Assembly: GCA_965220345.1 (NCBI GenBank)
Contig: OZ244822.1
Location: 1,984,001-2,048,000, forward strand
DNA length: 64,000 bases
Source of the DNA: Aldehydirespirator sp965220345
GTDB taxonomy: Bacteria > Actinomycetota > Acidimicrobiia > Acidimicrobiales > Aldehydirespiratoraceae
Direction: 5' to 3'
Part shown: one piece after another, positions 41,812 through 51,315 of the stretch
Layout: every line of letters starts with the position of its first letter
Numbering within the stretch: position 1 is the stretch's first letter
The notes under the pieces: generated by a model
The model's database searches: none
Told to the model about the DNA's origin: nothing
The model's input: the letters and a program-made list of their open reading frames with translations, nothing else
Position numbers and translations under genes: made by a program

Positions 41812-42552
41812 GTGCCGTTGCCGCCTGCATCCACTTCTGCGTCTGAGTCACCGCACGAGTCACCGTCTGAGTCCCCTTCTAAGTCGTCGCCGAGGACAGA
41901 CTGGAACCCGTTGCTGTGCAGCGAGTTCACTAAGCCTTACTGGTTTGAGCTGCAAGACTTCGTGCGCCACGAACGAGAGCGCTATCGGGTATTTCCTCCC
42001 CAGGACGAGGTGTTTGCGGCGCTTCACCTCACCTCGTATGCGTCGCTGAAAGCAGTGATCCTTGGCCAAGACCCCTATCACGGACCGCGGCAGGCTCACG
42101 GCTTGAGCTTCTCGGTGCGTCCAGGGGTCGCCAAGCCTCCTTCGTTGGTGAACATTCTGCGCGAACTCAGCCAAGACATTGGCGCTCCGACACCCGATCA
42201 CGGCTCGCTAGAGCATTGGGCACGCCAAGGAGTGCTTTTGCTCAACGCCACTTTGACGGTCCGTGCAGGCCAAGCGGCCAGCCATCAAGGGCGTGGTTGG
42301 GAAACTTTCACCGACCAAGTGATCCGCACTGTCAACAACAAAACTGAGCATGTGGTTTTCATACTCTGGGGTGGATCAGCGCGCCGCAAGAAAGCTTTGA
42401 TTGATGAGGCTCGTCACAGCGTGATCGAGTCTGTGCATCCCTCACCTCTGTCAGCATCAGGCGGGTTCTTCGGTAGCAGGCCTTTCAGTCGAGCCAACCA
42501 GGCCTTGCTAGCCGCTGGGCGAGAGCCGCTGGATTGGGTGATCCCTGCCTAG
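41812..42552 (+). CDS. ung: Uracil-DNA glycosylase
   Basis: 246 residues from a GTG at 41812. Family 1 motifs: VILGQDPYHGPRQAHGLSFSV (water-activating Asp-Pro-Tyr loop), LLLNATLTVRAGQAASHQGRG, VFILWGGSARRK and HPSPLSASGGFFG (Leu intercalation loop). The first ~25 residues are a Ser/Glu/Pro-rich extension (SASESPHESPSESPSKSS) absent from typical enzymes. Removes uracil from DNA in base excision repair. Divergent from the ABC ATPase, convergent with the RibD-like gene. Confidence 0.95.
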   Translation: MPLPPASTSASESPHESPSESPSKSSPRTDWNPLLCSEFTKPYWFELQDFVRHERERYRVFPPQDEVFAALHLTSYASLKAVILGQDPYHGPRQAHGLSFSVRPGVAKPPSLVNILRELSQDIGAPTPDHGSLEHWARQGVLLLNATLTVRAGQAASHQGRGWETFTDQVIRTVNNKTEHVVFILWGGSARRKKALIDEARHSVIESVHPSPLSASGGFFGSRPFSRANQALLAAGREPLDWVIPA

Positions 42553-42576
42553 CTACTAGCGCTTGGCGTTTTGCCT

Positions 42577-43335
42577 CTAAAGAGATCCGCTACAGAGATA
42601 GCGAAAGAAAAGCGTGTCATCTTCTTCGAGCAGATGATCAATATGCAGTTTGAGTGGCAGCGACTGCAGCGAGCCATGCACGATCCTGGTGCTTGGTCCT
42701 CCAGCTATCAGAGGCGCTAGCGACAGGCACAATTCGTCGATCAGTCCGGCATCGGCCAGTTGTGCGTTGAATGAGGGCCCTCCTTCGCTAAGTACCACAT
42801 TTGCACCTCGGCTCATTAAAACCGCCAAGATCTCAGCTGGCTGAGGCTGTGGTGAAGCTAGTCTCACAACTTCAGCCACATCAGCCAAAGCTTGCATAGC
42901 TTCGGGTTCAGCGTCTTGACCGGTGAGGATAAGTGGCTTGCGATCATTAGGGCGCTGATCGGCAAAAAGTGGCAGGTCAAGTGCAAGATTGAGGCTGCTA
43001 CTCACTACTGCTAGTCCAGGCTGCTCGCAACGACCCGCTGCGAGTCGTGCCCGTTGAGCGGTTTGAGATGGACGCGGCAGTTGGTAGCGCTCAATTCTTA
43101 CGGTGTCGGCAGCGGCCACTATCCAGTCAGCGCAGGCCCGCACCGCCGAGAACACAACCTGATCCGACGGATTGCCGAGAGGTGCGCTGACTCCGTCGAT
43201 AGCGCTGGCACCGTCAGCCGATGAGATCATGTTGATCATCAACCAAGGTCGCTTAGCTGGCCGAGGTCGCTGCAGCGAAGGGTAGAACTCCATTGGCTTT
43301 ATGTCTGCCAGCGGTTCCGGCAGAAGCATTCGCAC
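42577..43335 (-). CDS. RibD C-terminal-domain (pyrimidine reductase) family protein
   Basis: 252 residues. Dihydrofolate reductase-like fold: PWLMINMISSADGASAIDGVS (first strand and NADPH loop), FSAVRACADWIVAAADTVR, and the C-terminal VVLSEGGPSFNAQLADAGLIDELCLSLAPLIAGG, which are the RibD_C hallmarks. The deaminase half of RibD is missing. In riboflavin synthesis this domain reduces the ribosylamino-pyrimidine; stand-alone copies in actinobacteria are called pyrimidine reductase family proteins and the substrate is unproven. No rib genes are nearby. Confidence 0.85.
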   Translation of the reverse strand: MRMLLPEPLADIKPMEFYPSLQRPRPAKRPWLMINMISSADGASAIDGVSAPLGNPSDQVVFSAVRACADWIVAAADTVRIERYQLPRPSQTAQRARLAAGRCEQPGLAVVSSSLNLALDLPLFADQRPNDRKPLILTGQDAEPEAMQALADVAEVVRLASPQPQPAEILAVLMSRGANVVLSEGGPSFNAQLADAGLIDELCLSLAPLIAGGPSTRIVHGSLQSLPLKLHIDHLLEEDDTLFFRYLCSGSL

Positions 43336-43395
43336 CGTGAGACGGTAGCGCCGCGGCGTTGCTTACAGGCTCACCGATTGCAGTGCTGCGACTCG

Positions 43396-44352
43396 CTACC
43401 GCTCCTCGCGGCGATACGGAATGGTTAACGCGGCAGGTGCCGGACTCGGACGATGCCGCGCACGGAAGCTGATAGCGATTAGCACGATGACGGTCAGCAG
43501 GAACGGCAGAATGCCGAGCAACGCAGGCGAGATGGTATTTACTTCCAGCCCTAAAATTTTCAGATCAAAGGTCTGGACTCTGGGTTGCAAGGCGAGCGTG
43601 AAGCCGAAAAGCAGCGAACCGATAGCCAGACGCCCGGCTCGCCACGCTCCGAAGATAACCAGTGCCACAGCGATCCAGCCGCGGCCTGCGATAAGACCTT
43701 CGGTCCAGCCAGCGGCCATATAAAGCGACAAGAAGGAACCAGCGGCACCCGCGAAAGCACCGCCGACCAGCACGGCTCCAGAGCGCAGGAGTGTCACCGA
43801 GTGGCCGACAGAGTCCGCTGTCGAAGCTGACTCTCCGACCGCTCGCAAGGCGAGGCCCAGCCGGGTTAGATTTAAGACGAACCATACGCTGACACCCAGA
43901 AATACAGCTAGATAAAAGATCGGAGGCTGGTCAAACAGGATCGGTCCGATCCAAGCAATGTCGGATAAAGGCGAGATGCTCATATCTGTGAACACAGAGT
44001 CGGCGCGTTCGCGCACAGCATCCTGACCGATAAAGGCCGCGAGTCCGAGACCTCCGATCGTTATCGCCAGTCCAGACACGATCTGCCCAGCGCCCATCAC
44101 CACGCTCACTACTGCATGCACGCCTGCGACTGCCATGCCCACGAGAGCCGCGAAAGCGAATCCGATCCACGGGCTTCCAGTGGCCAGTGCCATCATGAAA
44201 CCCGAGACGGCACCCATCGCCATCATCCCCTCCACACCGAGGTTCAGTACGCCAGAGCGTTCAACGATGAGTTCTCCCAGCGCAGCCAGGTAGATCAGCG
44301 TGGCGAACTGCACGGTAGCCACGAGCAGGCCAATGATCGCCGATTCAGTCAT
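43396..44352 (-). CDS. BMP-type ABC transporter permease (second permease, cluster 1)
   Basis: 318 residues, mostly membrane spans. ALGELIVERSGVLNLGVEGMMAMGAVSGF is the conserved signature of permeases of nucleoside/simple-sugar (BMP, YufQ/NupC) importers, and GRGWIAVALVIFGAWRAG is the conserved cytoplasmic coupling segment. The start overlaps the previous permease stop by 8 bp. Last gene of the SBP-ATPase-permease-permease operon at 43396-48240. Substrate probably nucleoside-like, inferred from family. Confidence 0.88.
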   Translation of the reverse strand: MTESAIIGLLVATVQFATLIYLAALGELIVERSGVLNLGVEGMMAMGAVSGFMMALATGSPWIGFAFAALVGMAVAGVHAVVSVVMGAGQIVSGLAITIGGLGLAAFIGQDAVRERADSVFTDMSISPLSDIAWIGPILFDQPPIFYLAVFLGVSVWFVLNLTRLGLALRAVGESASTADSVGHSVTLLRSGAVLVGGAFAGAAGSFLSLYMAAGWTEGLIAGRGWIAVALVIFGAWRAGRLAIGSLLFGFTLALQPRVQTFDLKILGLEVNTISPALLGILPFLLTVIVLIAISFRARHRPSPAPAALTIPYRREER

Positions 44353-45598
44353 TTGAGTCCTCAGGGTTCACTGAGCCAACTGAGCCAACTGAGCCGACTG
44401 AGCCGCTGGATGCCATAGCGCCAGAAGCAGAGTTCGTCTTCGTGTCGTTAGTGACAGGTTTAACCCAACGGATGCGGTAGTTGAGCAGCACGGACGCAAC
44501 CAGCGCACCGATGAGGATCATGGCTTGCAGAATCGTGGCGATCGAACTTGTCACTCCGAGCGTCTGAATGGATTGTCCTCCCACCTGCACTGCACCAAAC
44601 ACGAAAGCCACCACCGCCACGCCAGAGGGACGCATCAGCGCAAGCGCAGCCACGATGATTCCAGCAAAGCCGTATCCGTTGGACAGGCCGGGATCAAGCC
44701 TGGTGGCCGTTCCTGTCAGTTCAACAGCTCCAGCCAATCCCGCCACTGCGCCCGACAGCACGAGCGCCATCAGCACTTTGCGTTGCAGCGATATGCCTGC
44801 GTAGCGCGCTGTTGCGGGGGAGGAGCCTGCCAGTCTCAGTTCGTAGCCCCATGCTGTTCTTGACAGAGTGCCCCAAAACGCCGCCAGCAGAGCGACCGCG
44901 ATGATGGCTCCGATATGCGCGCGTCCGAACAGTCCAGGCAGTGTGGCCTGTTCGGGCAGCGGCTCAATCAGTGCAAAACCTTGCGAATCAGGATCTTTCC
45001 ACGGCCCCGTCTCAAGCCATTCCACTACACGTATCGCAACCTCTACGAGCATCAGTGTTGTGATGATCTCGCTGACACCTAAATAAGCGCGAGCTAGTGC
45101 TGGGATCGCCATAATCACCACGCCGCCCGCTGCGCCAGCGACGATCATCAACACGATTAGCAACGGGCCTGGCAGATCCGCCGCTGTCATCGCCAAACCT
45201 GCCGCGATCGTGGCACCGGCCATCATCTGACCTTCGGCACCGATGTTCCAGAGTCCCATTGAGCCAGCTACGGCTACAGCCAGTCCAGCCAGAGCGAGAG
45301 GTGTCGCTCGCAGCAGCGTTCGCGAGATCGAATCAACTCCGCCCATAGACGATTCGATCATGCGGCCGTAAACCTCGGCCGGGTCGTGTCCAGCTGCCAG
45401 CAGCAAGATCGCTCCGGCCACGAGGGCTACGGCTATGCCGATGATGAACGCGAAGGCTTGAGCCGCCACCACCACGTCTGAGCGTCGTTGCAGCACAGGC
45501 CGGGCTAGCCCCTGAAGCCGACGAGATCGTTCGCGGTTCAGGCCGGGCGGTATCGCAGAGGCAGGTAAAGATTCGGAGGCATTCGTCGGAACATTCAT
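44345..45598 (-). CDS. BMP-type ABC transporter permease (first permease, cluster 1)
   Basis: 417 residues. After a 35-residue basic N-terminus, spans surround LAGLAVAVAGSMGLWNIGAEGQMMAGA and the coupling segment SNGYGFAGIIVAALALMRPSGV, which define YufP-type permeases. The C-terminal tail carries SGSVGSVGSVGSV, encoded by four 9-bp repeats (44371-44406). It overlaps the ATPase gene by 4 bp and the second permease by 8 bp. Confidence 0.88.
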   Translation of the reverse strand: MNVPTNASESLPASAIPPGLNRERSRRLQGLARPVLQRRSDVVVAAQAFAFIIGIAVALVAGAILLLAAGHDPAEVYGRMIESSMGGVDSISRTLLRATPLALAGLAVAVAGSMGLWNIGAEGQMMAGATIAAGLAMTAADLPGPLLIVLMIVAGAAGGVVIMAIPALARAYLGVSEIITTLMLVEVAIRVVEWLETGPWKDPDSQGFALIEPLPEQATLPGLFGRAHIGAIIAVALLAAFWGTLSRTAWGYELRLAGSSPATARYAGISLQRKVLMALVLSGAVAGLAGAVELTGTATRLDPGLSNGYGFAGIIVAALALMRPSGVAVVAFVFGAVQVGGQSIQTLGVTSSIATILQAMILIGALVASVLLNYRIRWVKPVTNDTKTNSASGAMASSGSVGSVGSVGSVNPEDSND

Positions 45599-47097
45599 GC
45601 GTTGACTTTCCCGCTTCCGGCCATCGTTGCGCCGACTTGAGTTCTTGTGGTGGTCTTCGGGTCAAATCGGGCTGCGATTTGTCCTTCATACATCACAACT
45701 AGTTGATCTGACAGCGCCATCAGTTCGTCAAGATCCTCAGATATGAGCAGCACGCCTACACCAGCGCTGCGTTGCGCCACGATCTGTTCTTGGATAGCGG
45801 CGATGCCAGCCACGTCGAGGCCTCGTGTGGGCTGTGCCGCTACGAGCACCTTCGGATCGCCGGTGAGTTCGCGACCCATCAGCAGTCGCTGAAGATTGCC
45901 GCCGGACAGCGCTCTGGCATCGCTATGCAGGCGACCCACTCGGATTCCGAATCGGTTGACGAGTCTCCGACAGAAATCTTCACAGCGTTTCAGGTCCAGC
46001 ATGATGCCACGGCGCATGGCCGGGTAGGAGCGCATGATGGAATTATCGATGATGGACATGTTCGGGGCGAGTCCCATGCCGAGACGATCTTCGGGCACGT
46101 AACCCAACCCGCGACGCGAGCGTGTCTTCGGCGACGAGCCAGCAACATCACTACCAAGCAGGTGGACTGTTCCCGAGGTCACCGGGCGCAGCCCCGCAAT
46201 GGTTTCTGCAAGCTCCTTTTGGCCGTTGCCAGAAACACCGGCGACACCTACGATCTCCCCGGCGCGCACTTCGAGATTCACCGAGTTCAGAGCGGGTAGA
46301 CCACGGTCGCTCAGTGCCGAGACGGATTCCAAAGCCAGAACCACCTCTCCGTGAGGCTGCTGTGGCGGACGCGGTGTCTCGGCTGTGGCTTCTCCAACCA
46401 TCATCTGAGCCAAGTCTGATCGTTCAATTCCGTCGAGATTGCGCGACCGCGCGACACTGACACCGCTACGGAGCACGGTGGCCTCGTCGCATACGGCCAA
46501 GACCTCGTCAAGTTTGTGGCTGATGTAGATCACCGAACGTCCGCGGTCGGCCATAGTGCGCAGCGCCCGACCTAAGTCGTCAGCTTCAGCTGGGGTTAGC
46601 ACTGCTGTCGGCTCGTCAAGTACCAACACGTTGGCATCTCGCCACAATGCTTTAAGTATTTCTATTCGCTGGCGTTCTCCTACCGAGAGTTGCCACACCT
46701 CCCGGGTGGGATCAGTGTCAAGTGAGTAGGTTGCCGCTAGTTGTGAAACCTGCTCATTGATCCGGTTCATGTTCAGGTAACGCGACGAGGAGCCCAGCAC
46801 GACATTCTCGGCCACGGTAAGAGTGGGAACCAGACGAAACTCTTGATGGACCATGCCGATGCCTGCGGCGATTGCGTCAGCAGGCGAGTGGAATTGCCGC
46901 CGAAGACCGTGAACCCAGATCTCACCAGCGTCTGGTAGGTAGACCCCGCTGAGCACGTTCACGAGCGAGGTTTTGCCTGCCCCGTTTTCTCCGAGCAGCG
47001 CGTGAATTGTTCCTGCCCGCACCGACAGACTGGCATCCTCGCACGCCACGACCTCAGGGAACTCTTTGCGGATTCCCCGGAGGTCGACGGCGAGCAA
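45595..47097 (-). CDS. BMP-type ABC transporter ATP-binding protein, two NBDs (cluster 1)
   Basis: 500 residues from a TTG at 47097. NBD1: LLGENGAGKTSLVNVLSGVY, signature LSVGERQRIEILKAL, VLVLDEPTAVLTP. NBD2: GVSGNGQKELAETIAG (degenerate Walker A), ALSGGNLQRLLMGREL, VLVAAQPTRGLDV (Walker B Asp-Glu replaced, as in the rbsA/YufO class). This asymmetric double-NBD form is typical for nucleoside and sugar importers. The gene follows the binding protein by 48 bp and overlaps the first permease by 4 bp. Confidence 0.92.
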   Translation of the reverse strand: MLAVDLRGIRKEFPEVVACEDASLSVRAGTIHALLGENGAGKTSLVNVLSGVYLPDAGEIWVHGLRRQFHSPADAIAAGIGMVHQEFRLVPTLTVAENVVLGSSSRYLNMNRINEQVSQLAATYSLDTDPTREVWQLSVGERQRIEILKALWRDANVLVLDEPTAVLTPAEADDLGRALRTMADRGRSVIYISHKLDEVLAVCDEATVLRSGVSVARSRNLDGIERSDLAQMMVGEATAETPRPPQQPHGEVVLALESVSALSDRGLPALNSVNLEVRAGEIVGVAGVSGNGQKELAETIAGLRPVTSGTVHLLGSDVAGSSPKTRSRRGLGYVPEDRLGMGLAPNMSIIDNSIMRSYPAMRRGIMLDLKRCEDFCRRLVNRFGIRVGRLHSDARALSGGNLQRLLMGRELTGDPKVLVAAQPTRGLDVAGIAAIQEQIVAQRSAGVGVLLISEDLDELMALSDQLVVMYEGQIAARFDPKTTTRTQVGATMAGSGKVNA

Positions 47098-47145
47098 AGT
47101 CTTCAGGCCAGCTGTCGGATCAGTGAATTAGTGAATTAGCGGCGA

Positions 47146-48240
47146 TCAAGAACCGGTGTCGCCTACGACACCTTCAACGAACCAGTCCATGCCCAGCATG
47201 TCGCCATCGCTCATGGTTTGTCCCGCGGCGACTTGAACGGTTCCGTTCTGGTCGCGTATCTCGCCGGTGAACACATCCCATTCGCCGTTGCGGATCTGCT
47301 CAGACACCTCGTTGATACGGTTCACGATTTCATCAGGCACATCATCGGACAGCGGGGCCAAGTCGACGATTCCGTCGGCCATGCCACCCCAATACGAACC
47401 TGGTTCGTAGCTGTCATCTGCAACCGCCTCAATCGTTGCAGCGTAACGTGGTCCCCAGTTCCATACTGGGGCGGTCACGAAAGCATCAGGAGCGAATTCG
47501 CGCATGTCGGAGTTGTAAGCGATCCAGCGTGCGCCTGCATTCTGTGCTTCAACGCCCGCAGCGGTTGAGTCTTGATGCATAGCGATCACGTCGGCACCAG
47601 ATTCGAGCAGAGCTTTGGCCGAGTCGCCTTCAACCGCCGGATCGAACCAGGTCGAAGTCCACACTACATGCACTTCGGCTGCCGGATTGACTTCTCGCAC
47701 GCCGAGCGTGAAGGCATTGATCCCGCGGATCACTTCTGGGATCGGGAAGGCAGCCACGTATCCGAGGTGATCACTTTCGGTCATTGCGCCAGCAGCCATA
47801 CCCGACAAGTAACGCGGCTGATACATGCGTCCGAAGTAGTTGCCGAAGTTGGAGTCGTTCATCTTGTAACCGGAGGCGTGCTCGAACACGACATCGGGGT
47901 ATTCCTCGGCGAGTTCAAGCATCGGATCCATGTATCCAAACGAAGTGCCGAAGATGACATCAGCATCTTCGTTCTCGATGTAGTCAATGGCCACTGTCTT
48001 GAAGTCTTCAGGATTCTCGGGGACGTTCTCAACAAACAACGTCGTTGCTCCGGTCTCTTCGCTGGCGTACTGGCGGCCTTGGTCATGTGCCCAGTTCCAG
48101 CCAGCGTCGCCGACGGGTCCCACTAAAACAAACGCGGCCGTGACATCGCCGGGATCATCTTCGTCGTCACCGCATGCTGCACTGAGCAGTGCTACTACGG
48201 CTACGGCCGCTGAAAGCCTTATCAGGGTTTTGAAACGCAT
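47146..48240 (-). CDS. BMP-family substrate-binding lipoprotein (cluster 1)
   Basis: 364 residues from the ATG at 48240, chosen over the longer frame because MRFKTLIRLSAAVAVVALLS then AACG is a lipoprotein signal (Cys23) and an SD (agagaggt) precedes it. FVLVGPVGDAGWNWAHDQGR, VIFGTSFGYMDPMLELAEEYPDVVFEHASGYKM and FGRMYQPRYLSGMAAGAMTESDHLGYVAAFPIPEVIRGINAF match PnrA/Med-like BMP binding proteins of nucleoside importers. The outer-face receptor for cluster 1. The tail has VFTGEIRDQNG, typical of the group that binds purines or related compounds. Confidence 0.92.
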   Translation of the reverse strand: MRFKTLIRLSAAVAVVALLSAACGDDEDDPGDVTAAFVLVGPVGDAGWNWAHDQGRQYASEETGATTLFVENVPENPEDFKTVAIDYIENEDADVIFGTSFGYMDPMLELAEEYPDVVFEHASGYKMNDSNFGNYFGRMYQPRYLSGMAAGAMTESDHLGYVAAFPIPEVIRGINAFTLGVREVNPAAEVHVVWTSTWFDPAVEGDSAKALLESGADVIAMHQDSTAAGVEAQNAGARWIAYNSDMREFAPDAFVTAPVWNWGPRYAATIEAVADDSYEPGSYWGGMADGIVDLAPLSDDVPDEIVNRINEVSEQIRNGEWDVFTGEIRDQNGTVQVAAGQTMSDGDMLGMDWFVEGVVGDTGS

Positions 48241-48462
48241 GAGTACCTCTCTTTTGGTCTGACTTGAAGCAAGTTCGGAATTTTCAATCAAACCTAACTT
48301 TAGTCGGCCTGCAAAGTAGCTGTATAAATGTTGCCTTAGCAAGTCGCTAGCGTTCAGTGGCTGCACTGCTGCTATCACTAGAAGACTTCAGCATTAGCAG
48401 AGCCTTGGCTGGGTTGTGTTTAAGGTGCGGCGTTTCTTGCTGAGGCGTAGTATCGGCTGAGC

Positions 48463-49434
48463 ATGGCGCGCCTTTCGCTGCAATCAATGATCACGTTCGG
48501 GCGTGGGGCGCTGCGGCTGATAAGCGAACTGCGCGAAGGTTGGTCACGAGCACGGATCGGCGGCCTGTCAGCAGAGATCGCCTTCTTTGGGCTTCTGGGA
48601 CTGTTTCCTGCGGTGATCGTATTCGCGGCGGCTCTCGGCTCACTTGACGTTTTGATCGGCGCGGGCGCAGCCGCCGACACCGAGCAATGGCTGCTGGAAC
48701 GAGTGGCCGACACTTTCGGTAGCGACAACACGCTGCAAGCCACAGTAGAAGACCTTTTCGAGCGTTCTAACGCTGGTCTCATCACCGTTGGTATCGCTGT
48801 AGCCGCTTACGCGTCATCACGAGGTTTCACAGCGGTAGTGGGTGCCTTAGACGTGACCTACGGCCACGAAACCCGCAGAAACTGGCTATCAGCCCGGATC
48901 ATGGGCATCCTTTTGACCTTGTTCAGCGTGGTGGTGGCTGCTGTAGTTGCTTTGATGGTAGTTGTAGGCCCACTGCTCGGAGTCGGAGAAGAACTGGCCG
49001 ACCGTTTCGGCGCTGAAGCGGCTTTAACCACGGCATGGGACTGGTTCCGTTGGCCGGTCGTGTTCTTGGTGGTGGTGTCATGGGCTACCTGCATCTACCA
49101 CCTAGCACCTCGCCGTCACACCCCTTGGCGTGCCGACTTGCTCGGAGCCGTGATCGCAACTGCGTGGTGGTTAGCCGTTTCGCTGGGTTTCCGTGGATAT
49201 CTTGATGCCGCTGCTAGCGGCATGAATGCCGTATTTGGACTGCTCGGAGGTGCGCTGACCTTGCTGGTATGGCTTTATCTGCTGGCGATGGGACTACTTG
49301 TTGGTGCCGAGATCAACAGAGTAATAAGCGATCGTCGCGAGCCCGTTATGCAGGCCGAACCAGCCGACCCAGAAAATTCCACAGAATCCGACGATCTCAC
49401 AAAACCGCGAACTCAAGAGTATTCTCACACCTGA
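48463..49434 (+). CDS. YihY/BrkB-family membrane protein
   Basis: 323 residues, about six membrane spans. ARIGGLSAEIAFFGLLGLFPAVIVFAAALGSLD and YASSRGFTAVVGALDVTYGHETRRNW are the conserved opening and central motifs of the YihY/BrkB (formerly tRNA-processing RNase BN) family, and YRGYLD-like FRGYLDAAASGMNAVFGLLGGALTLLVWLYLLAMGLLVGAEIN closes it. Function not established; often linked to cell-envelope integrity. The stop overlaps the acyl-CoA dehydrogenase ATG by one base. Confidence 0.9.
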   Translation: MARLSLQSMITFGRGALRLISELREGWSRARIGGLSAEIAFFGLLGLFPAVIVFAAALGSLDVLIGAGAAADTEQWLLERVADTFGSDNTLQATVEDLFERSNAGLITVGIAVAAYASSRGFTAVVGALDVTYGHETRRNWLSARIMGILLTLFSVVVAAVVALMVVVGPLLGVGEELADRFGAEAALTTAWDWFRWPVVFLVVVSWATCIYHLAPRRHTPWRADLLGAVIATAWWLAVSLGFRGYLDAAASGMNAVFGLLGGALTLLVWLYLLAMGLLVGAEINRVISDRREPVMQAEPADPENSTESDDLTKPRTQEYSHT

Positions 49435-51206
49435 TGAGTGATTACAAGGTTGATCTCACCGAGATCATGTTCAATTTGCGCCATGTTGCCGACCTAGACG
49501 GACTGTCCAAGTTAGATGAGTTCGATCATGTTGACCCCGAGGTAGTAGATCAACTGCTAAACGAAGCAGCCCGCTTCGCGCAAGAGGTGATCGCCCCGCT
49601 GAATCGTGTTGGTGACAGCGAAGGCGCGCGTCGTCTTGACGACGGTTCGGTTGCCACGCCGACAGGCTTCCGCGCCGCATATGACGCTTACGTGCAAGCA
49701 GGTTGGGGGGCACTGTCGATTGATCCCGAATACGGCGGCGGCGGTTTCCCGCATCTGCTTGGCACAGCCGTAGAGGAGATGCTTACCGCAGCATGCATGG
49801 CCTGGTCGCTGTGCCCGCTGCTTACCCAGGGCGCTATCAACATGTTGCACGCACATGGCAGCGCCGAACAGAACGTCCGCTATCTGCCGATGATGGCGAC
49901 AGGTGCCTGGACTGGCACCATGAACCTCACCGAACCCCAAGCAGGCTCAGATCTTGGGGCGGTAGCCACCCGAGCGGTTCCACAACCCGATGGTTCCTAC
50001 CGGCTGTTCGGCACCAAAATCTTCATCACCTACGGCGAGCATGACCTTGCCGACAACATTGTGCATCTGGTGCTGGCTCGTACTCCGCAGGCACCCCCAG
50101 GCACCCGTGGTATCAGCTGTTTTTTGGTTCCGAAATATCTTGTCGGTGACGATGGCTCGCTAGGTGCTCGCAACGATGTGAACTGCGTTTCTATTGAACA
50201 CAAGCTCGGGATTCACGCCAGTCCGACCTGTGTCATGTCTTACGGCGACAACGAGGGCGCGGTCGGTTTTTTGGTGGGTGAAGAAAACGGCGGAATGCGA
50301 GCCATGTTCACCATGATGAACCATGCCCGCTTAAGTGTCGGCCTGCAAGGACTGGCGATCACGGAGCGCTCCTATCAACAGGCTCTCGCCTATGCCGTTG
50401 AACGCCGTCAGGGTCGAGCCCCTGACACACCCGCCGGGCAAAACGCGCCGATCATTGATCACCCTGACGTGCGCAGAATGCTGCTGGACATGCGTTCGAG
50501 TATCAGCGCTATGCGAGGTTTGGCTTACCGCAACGCCGAAGCGATTGATCGTGCCCACAATGGTGCCGACCCGGCATTGCGTGAAACCGCCGCGGAGCAG
50601 GCCGCATTGTTGACACCGTTGACCAAAGCCTGGTCCACTGATCTGGGCTGCGAACTAGCAAGCAGCGGATTGCAGATACACGGCGGCATGGGTTTCGTGG
50701 AAGAAACCGGCTCTGCGCAGCATTATCGCGATGCACGAATAGCACCCATTTATGAGGGGACTAACGGCATTCAAGGCGCTGACCTAGTGGGACGCAAGCT
50801 GATAATGCGTGACGGGGGAGTGGTTCGTGATCATCTATCAGCAATAGCAACCACCGTTGAAGCCCTTAGCGGTTTGGCAGAACTAGCACCGGTGAGACTT
50901 CATCTTGAGGCGGCGCAGCAAACAGCCTCCGAAGCCAGCGAATGGCTTCTGACAGCTGACCACTCCCAACGTCTGGTTGCTGCGGATGCCTACCTGAAGA
51001 TTCTGGCAGTAACCACAGGTGGTGCTGCTCTCGCTGACGGCGCTTTGGCTGCTAGGAGATTGGGTGATCCTGACACAGCTGAAGATCGAGCTGTTCTGGC
51101 CAGATTCTTTGCATCTAACCGGCTGGCTGTAGTACCCGGTCTGTTGGCCGCTGTGAAAGAACCCGCCGATGATCTTGTTGCCGCTGCTCAGCGCATACTG
51201 GTGTAA
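49434..51206 (+). CDS. Acyl-CoA dehydrogenase, long DmdC-like type
   Basis: 590 residues from the ATG at 49434 (MSDYKVDLTEIMFNLRHV), preferred over the longer frame that runs into yihY. The flavin and CoA motifs are TGTMNLTEPQAGSDLGAVATRA, LFGTKIFITYGEHD, and YVVERR-like ALAYAVERRQGRA; LQIHGGMGFVEETGSAQHYRDARIAPIYEGTNGIQGADLVGRKL has the catalytic base region and FAD-binding. The extra C-terminal ~120 residues after the core are typical of the ~590-residue group that includes DmdC (methylmercaptopropionyl-CoA dehydrogenase). The substrate is not determined. Confidence 0.88.
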   Translation: MSDYKVDLTEIMFNLRHVADLDGLSKLDEFDHVDPEVVDQLLNEAARFAQEVIAPLNRVGDSEGARRLDDGSVATPTGFRAAYDAYVQAGWGALSIDPEYGGGGFPHLLGTAVEEMLTAACMAWSLCPLLTQGAINMLHAHGSAEQNVRYLPMMATGAWTGTMNLTEPQAGSDLGAVATRAVPQPDGSYRLFGTKIFITYGEHDLADNIVHLVLARTPQAPPGTRGISCFLVPKYLVGDDGSLGARNDVNCVSIEHKLGIHASPTCVMSYGDNEGAVGFLVGEENGGMRAMFTMMNHARLSVGLQGLAITERSYQQALAYAVERRQGRAPDTPAGQNAPIIDHPDVRRMLLDMRSSISAMRGLAYRNAEAIDRAHNGADPALRETAAEQAALLTPLTKAWSTDLGCELASSGLQIHGGMGFVEETGSAQHYRDARIAPIYEGTNGIQGADLVGRKLIMRDGGVVRDHLSAIATTVEALSGLAELAPVRLHLEAAQQTASEASEWLLTADHSQRLVAADAYLKILAVTTGGAALADGALAARRLGDPDTAEDRAVLARFFASNRLAVVPGLLAAVKEPADDLVAAAQRILV

Positions 51207-51315
51207 CGGCTGAGATTCGCGTGCTTGGCACAACTGTTTTTCGTAAACCTGATTTGAGCTGGGCAGCTGCTCCACTCAGAGGGCTTAAAAGCAGCGAAGG
51301 CGTTAAGCGGCAGCC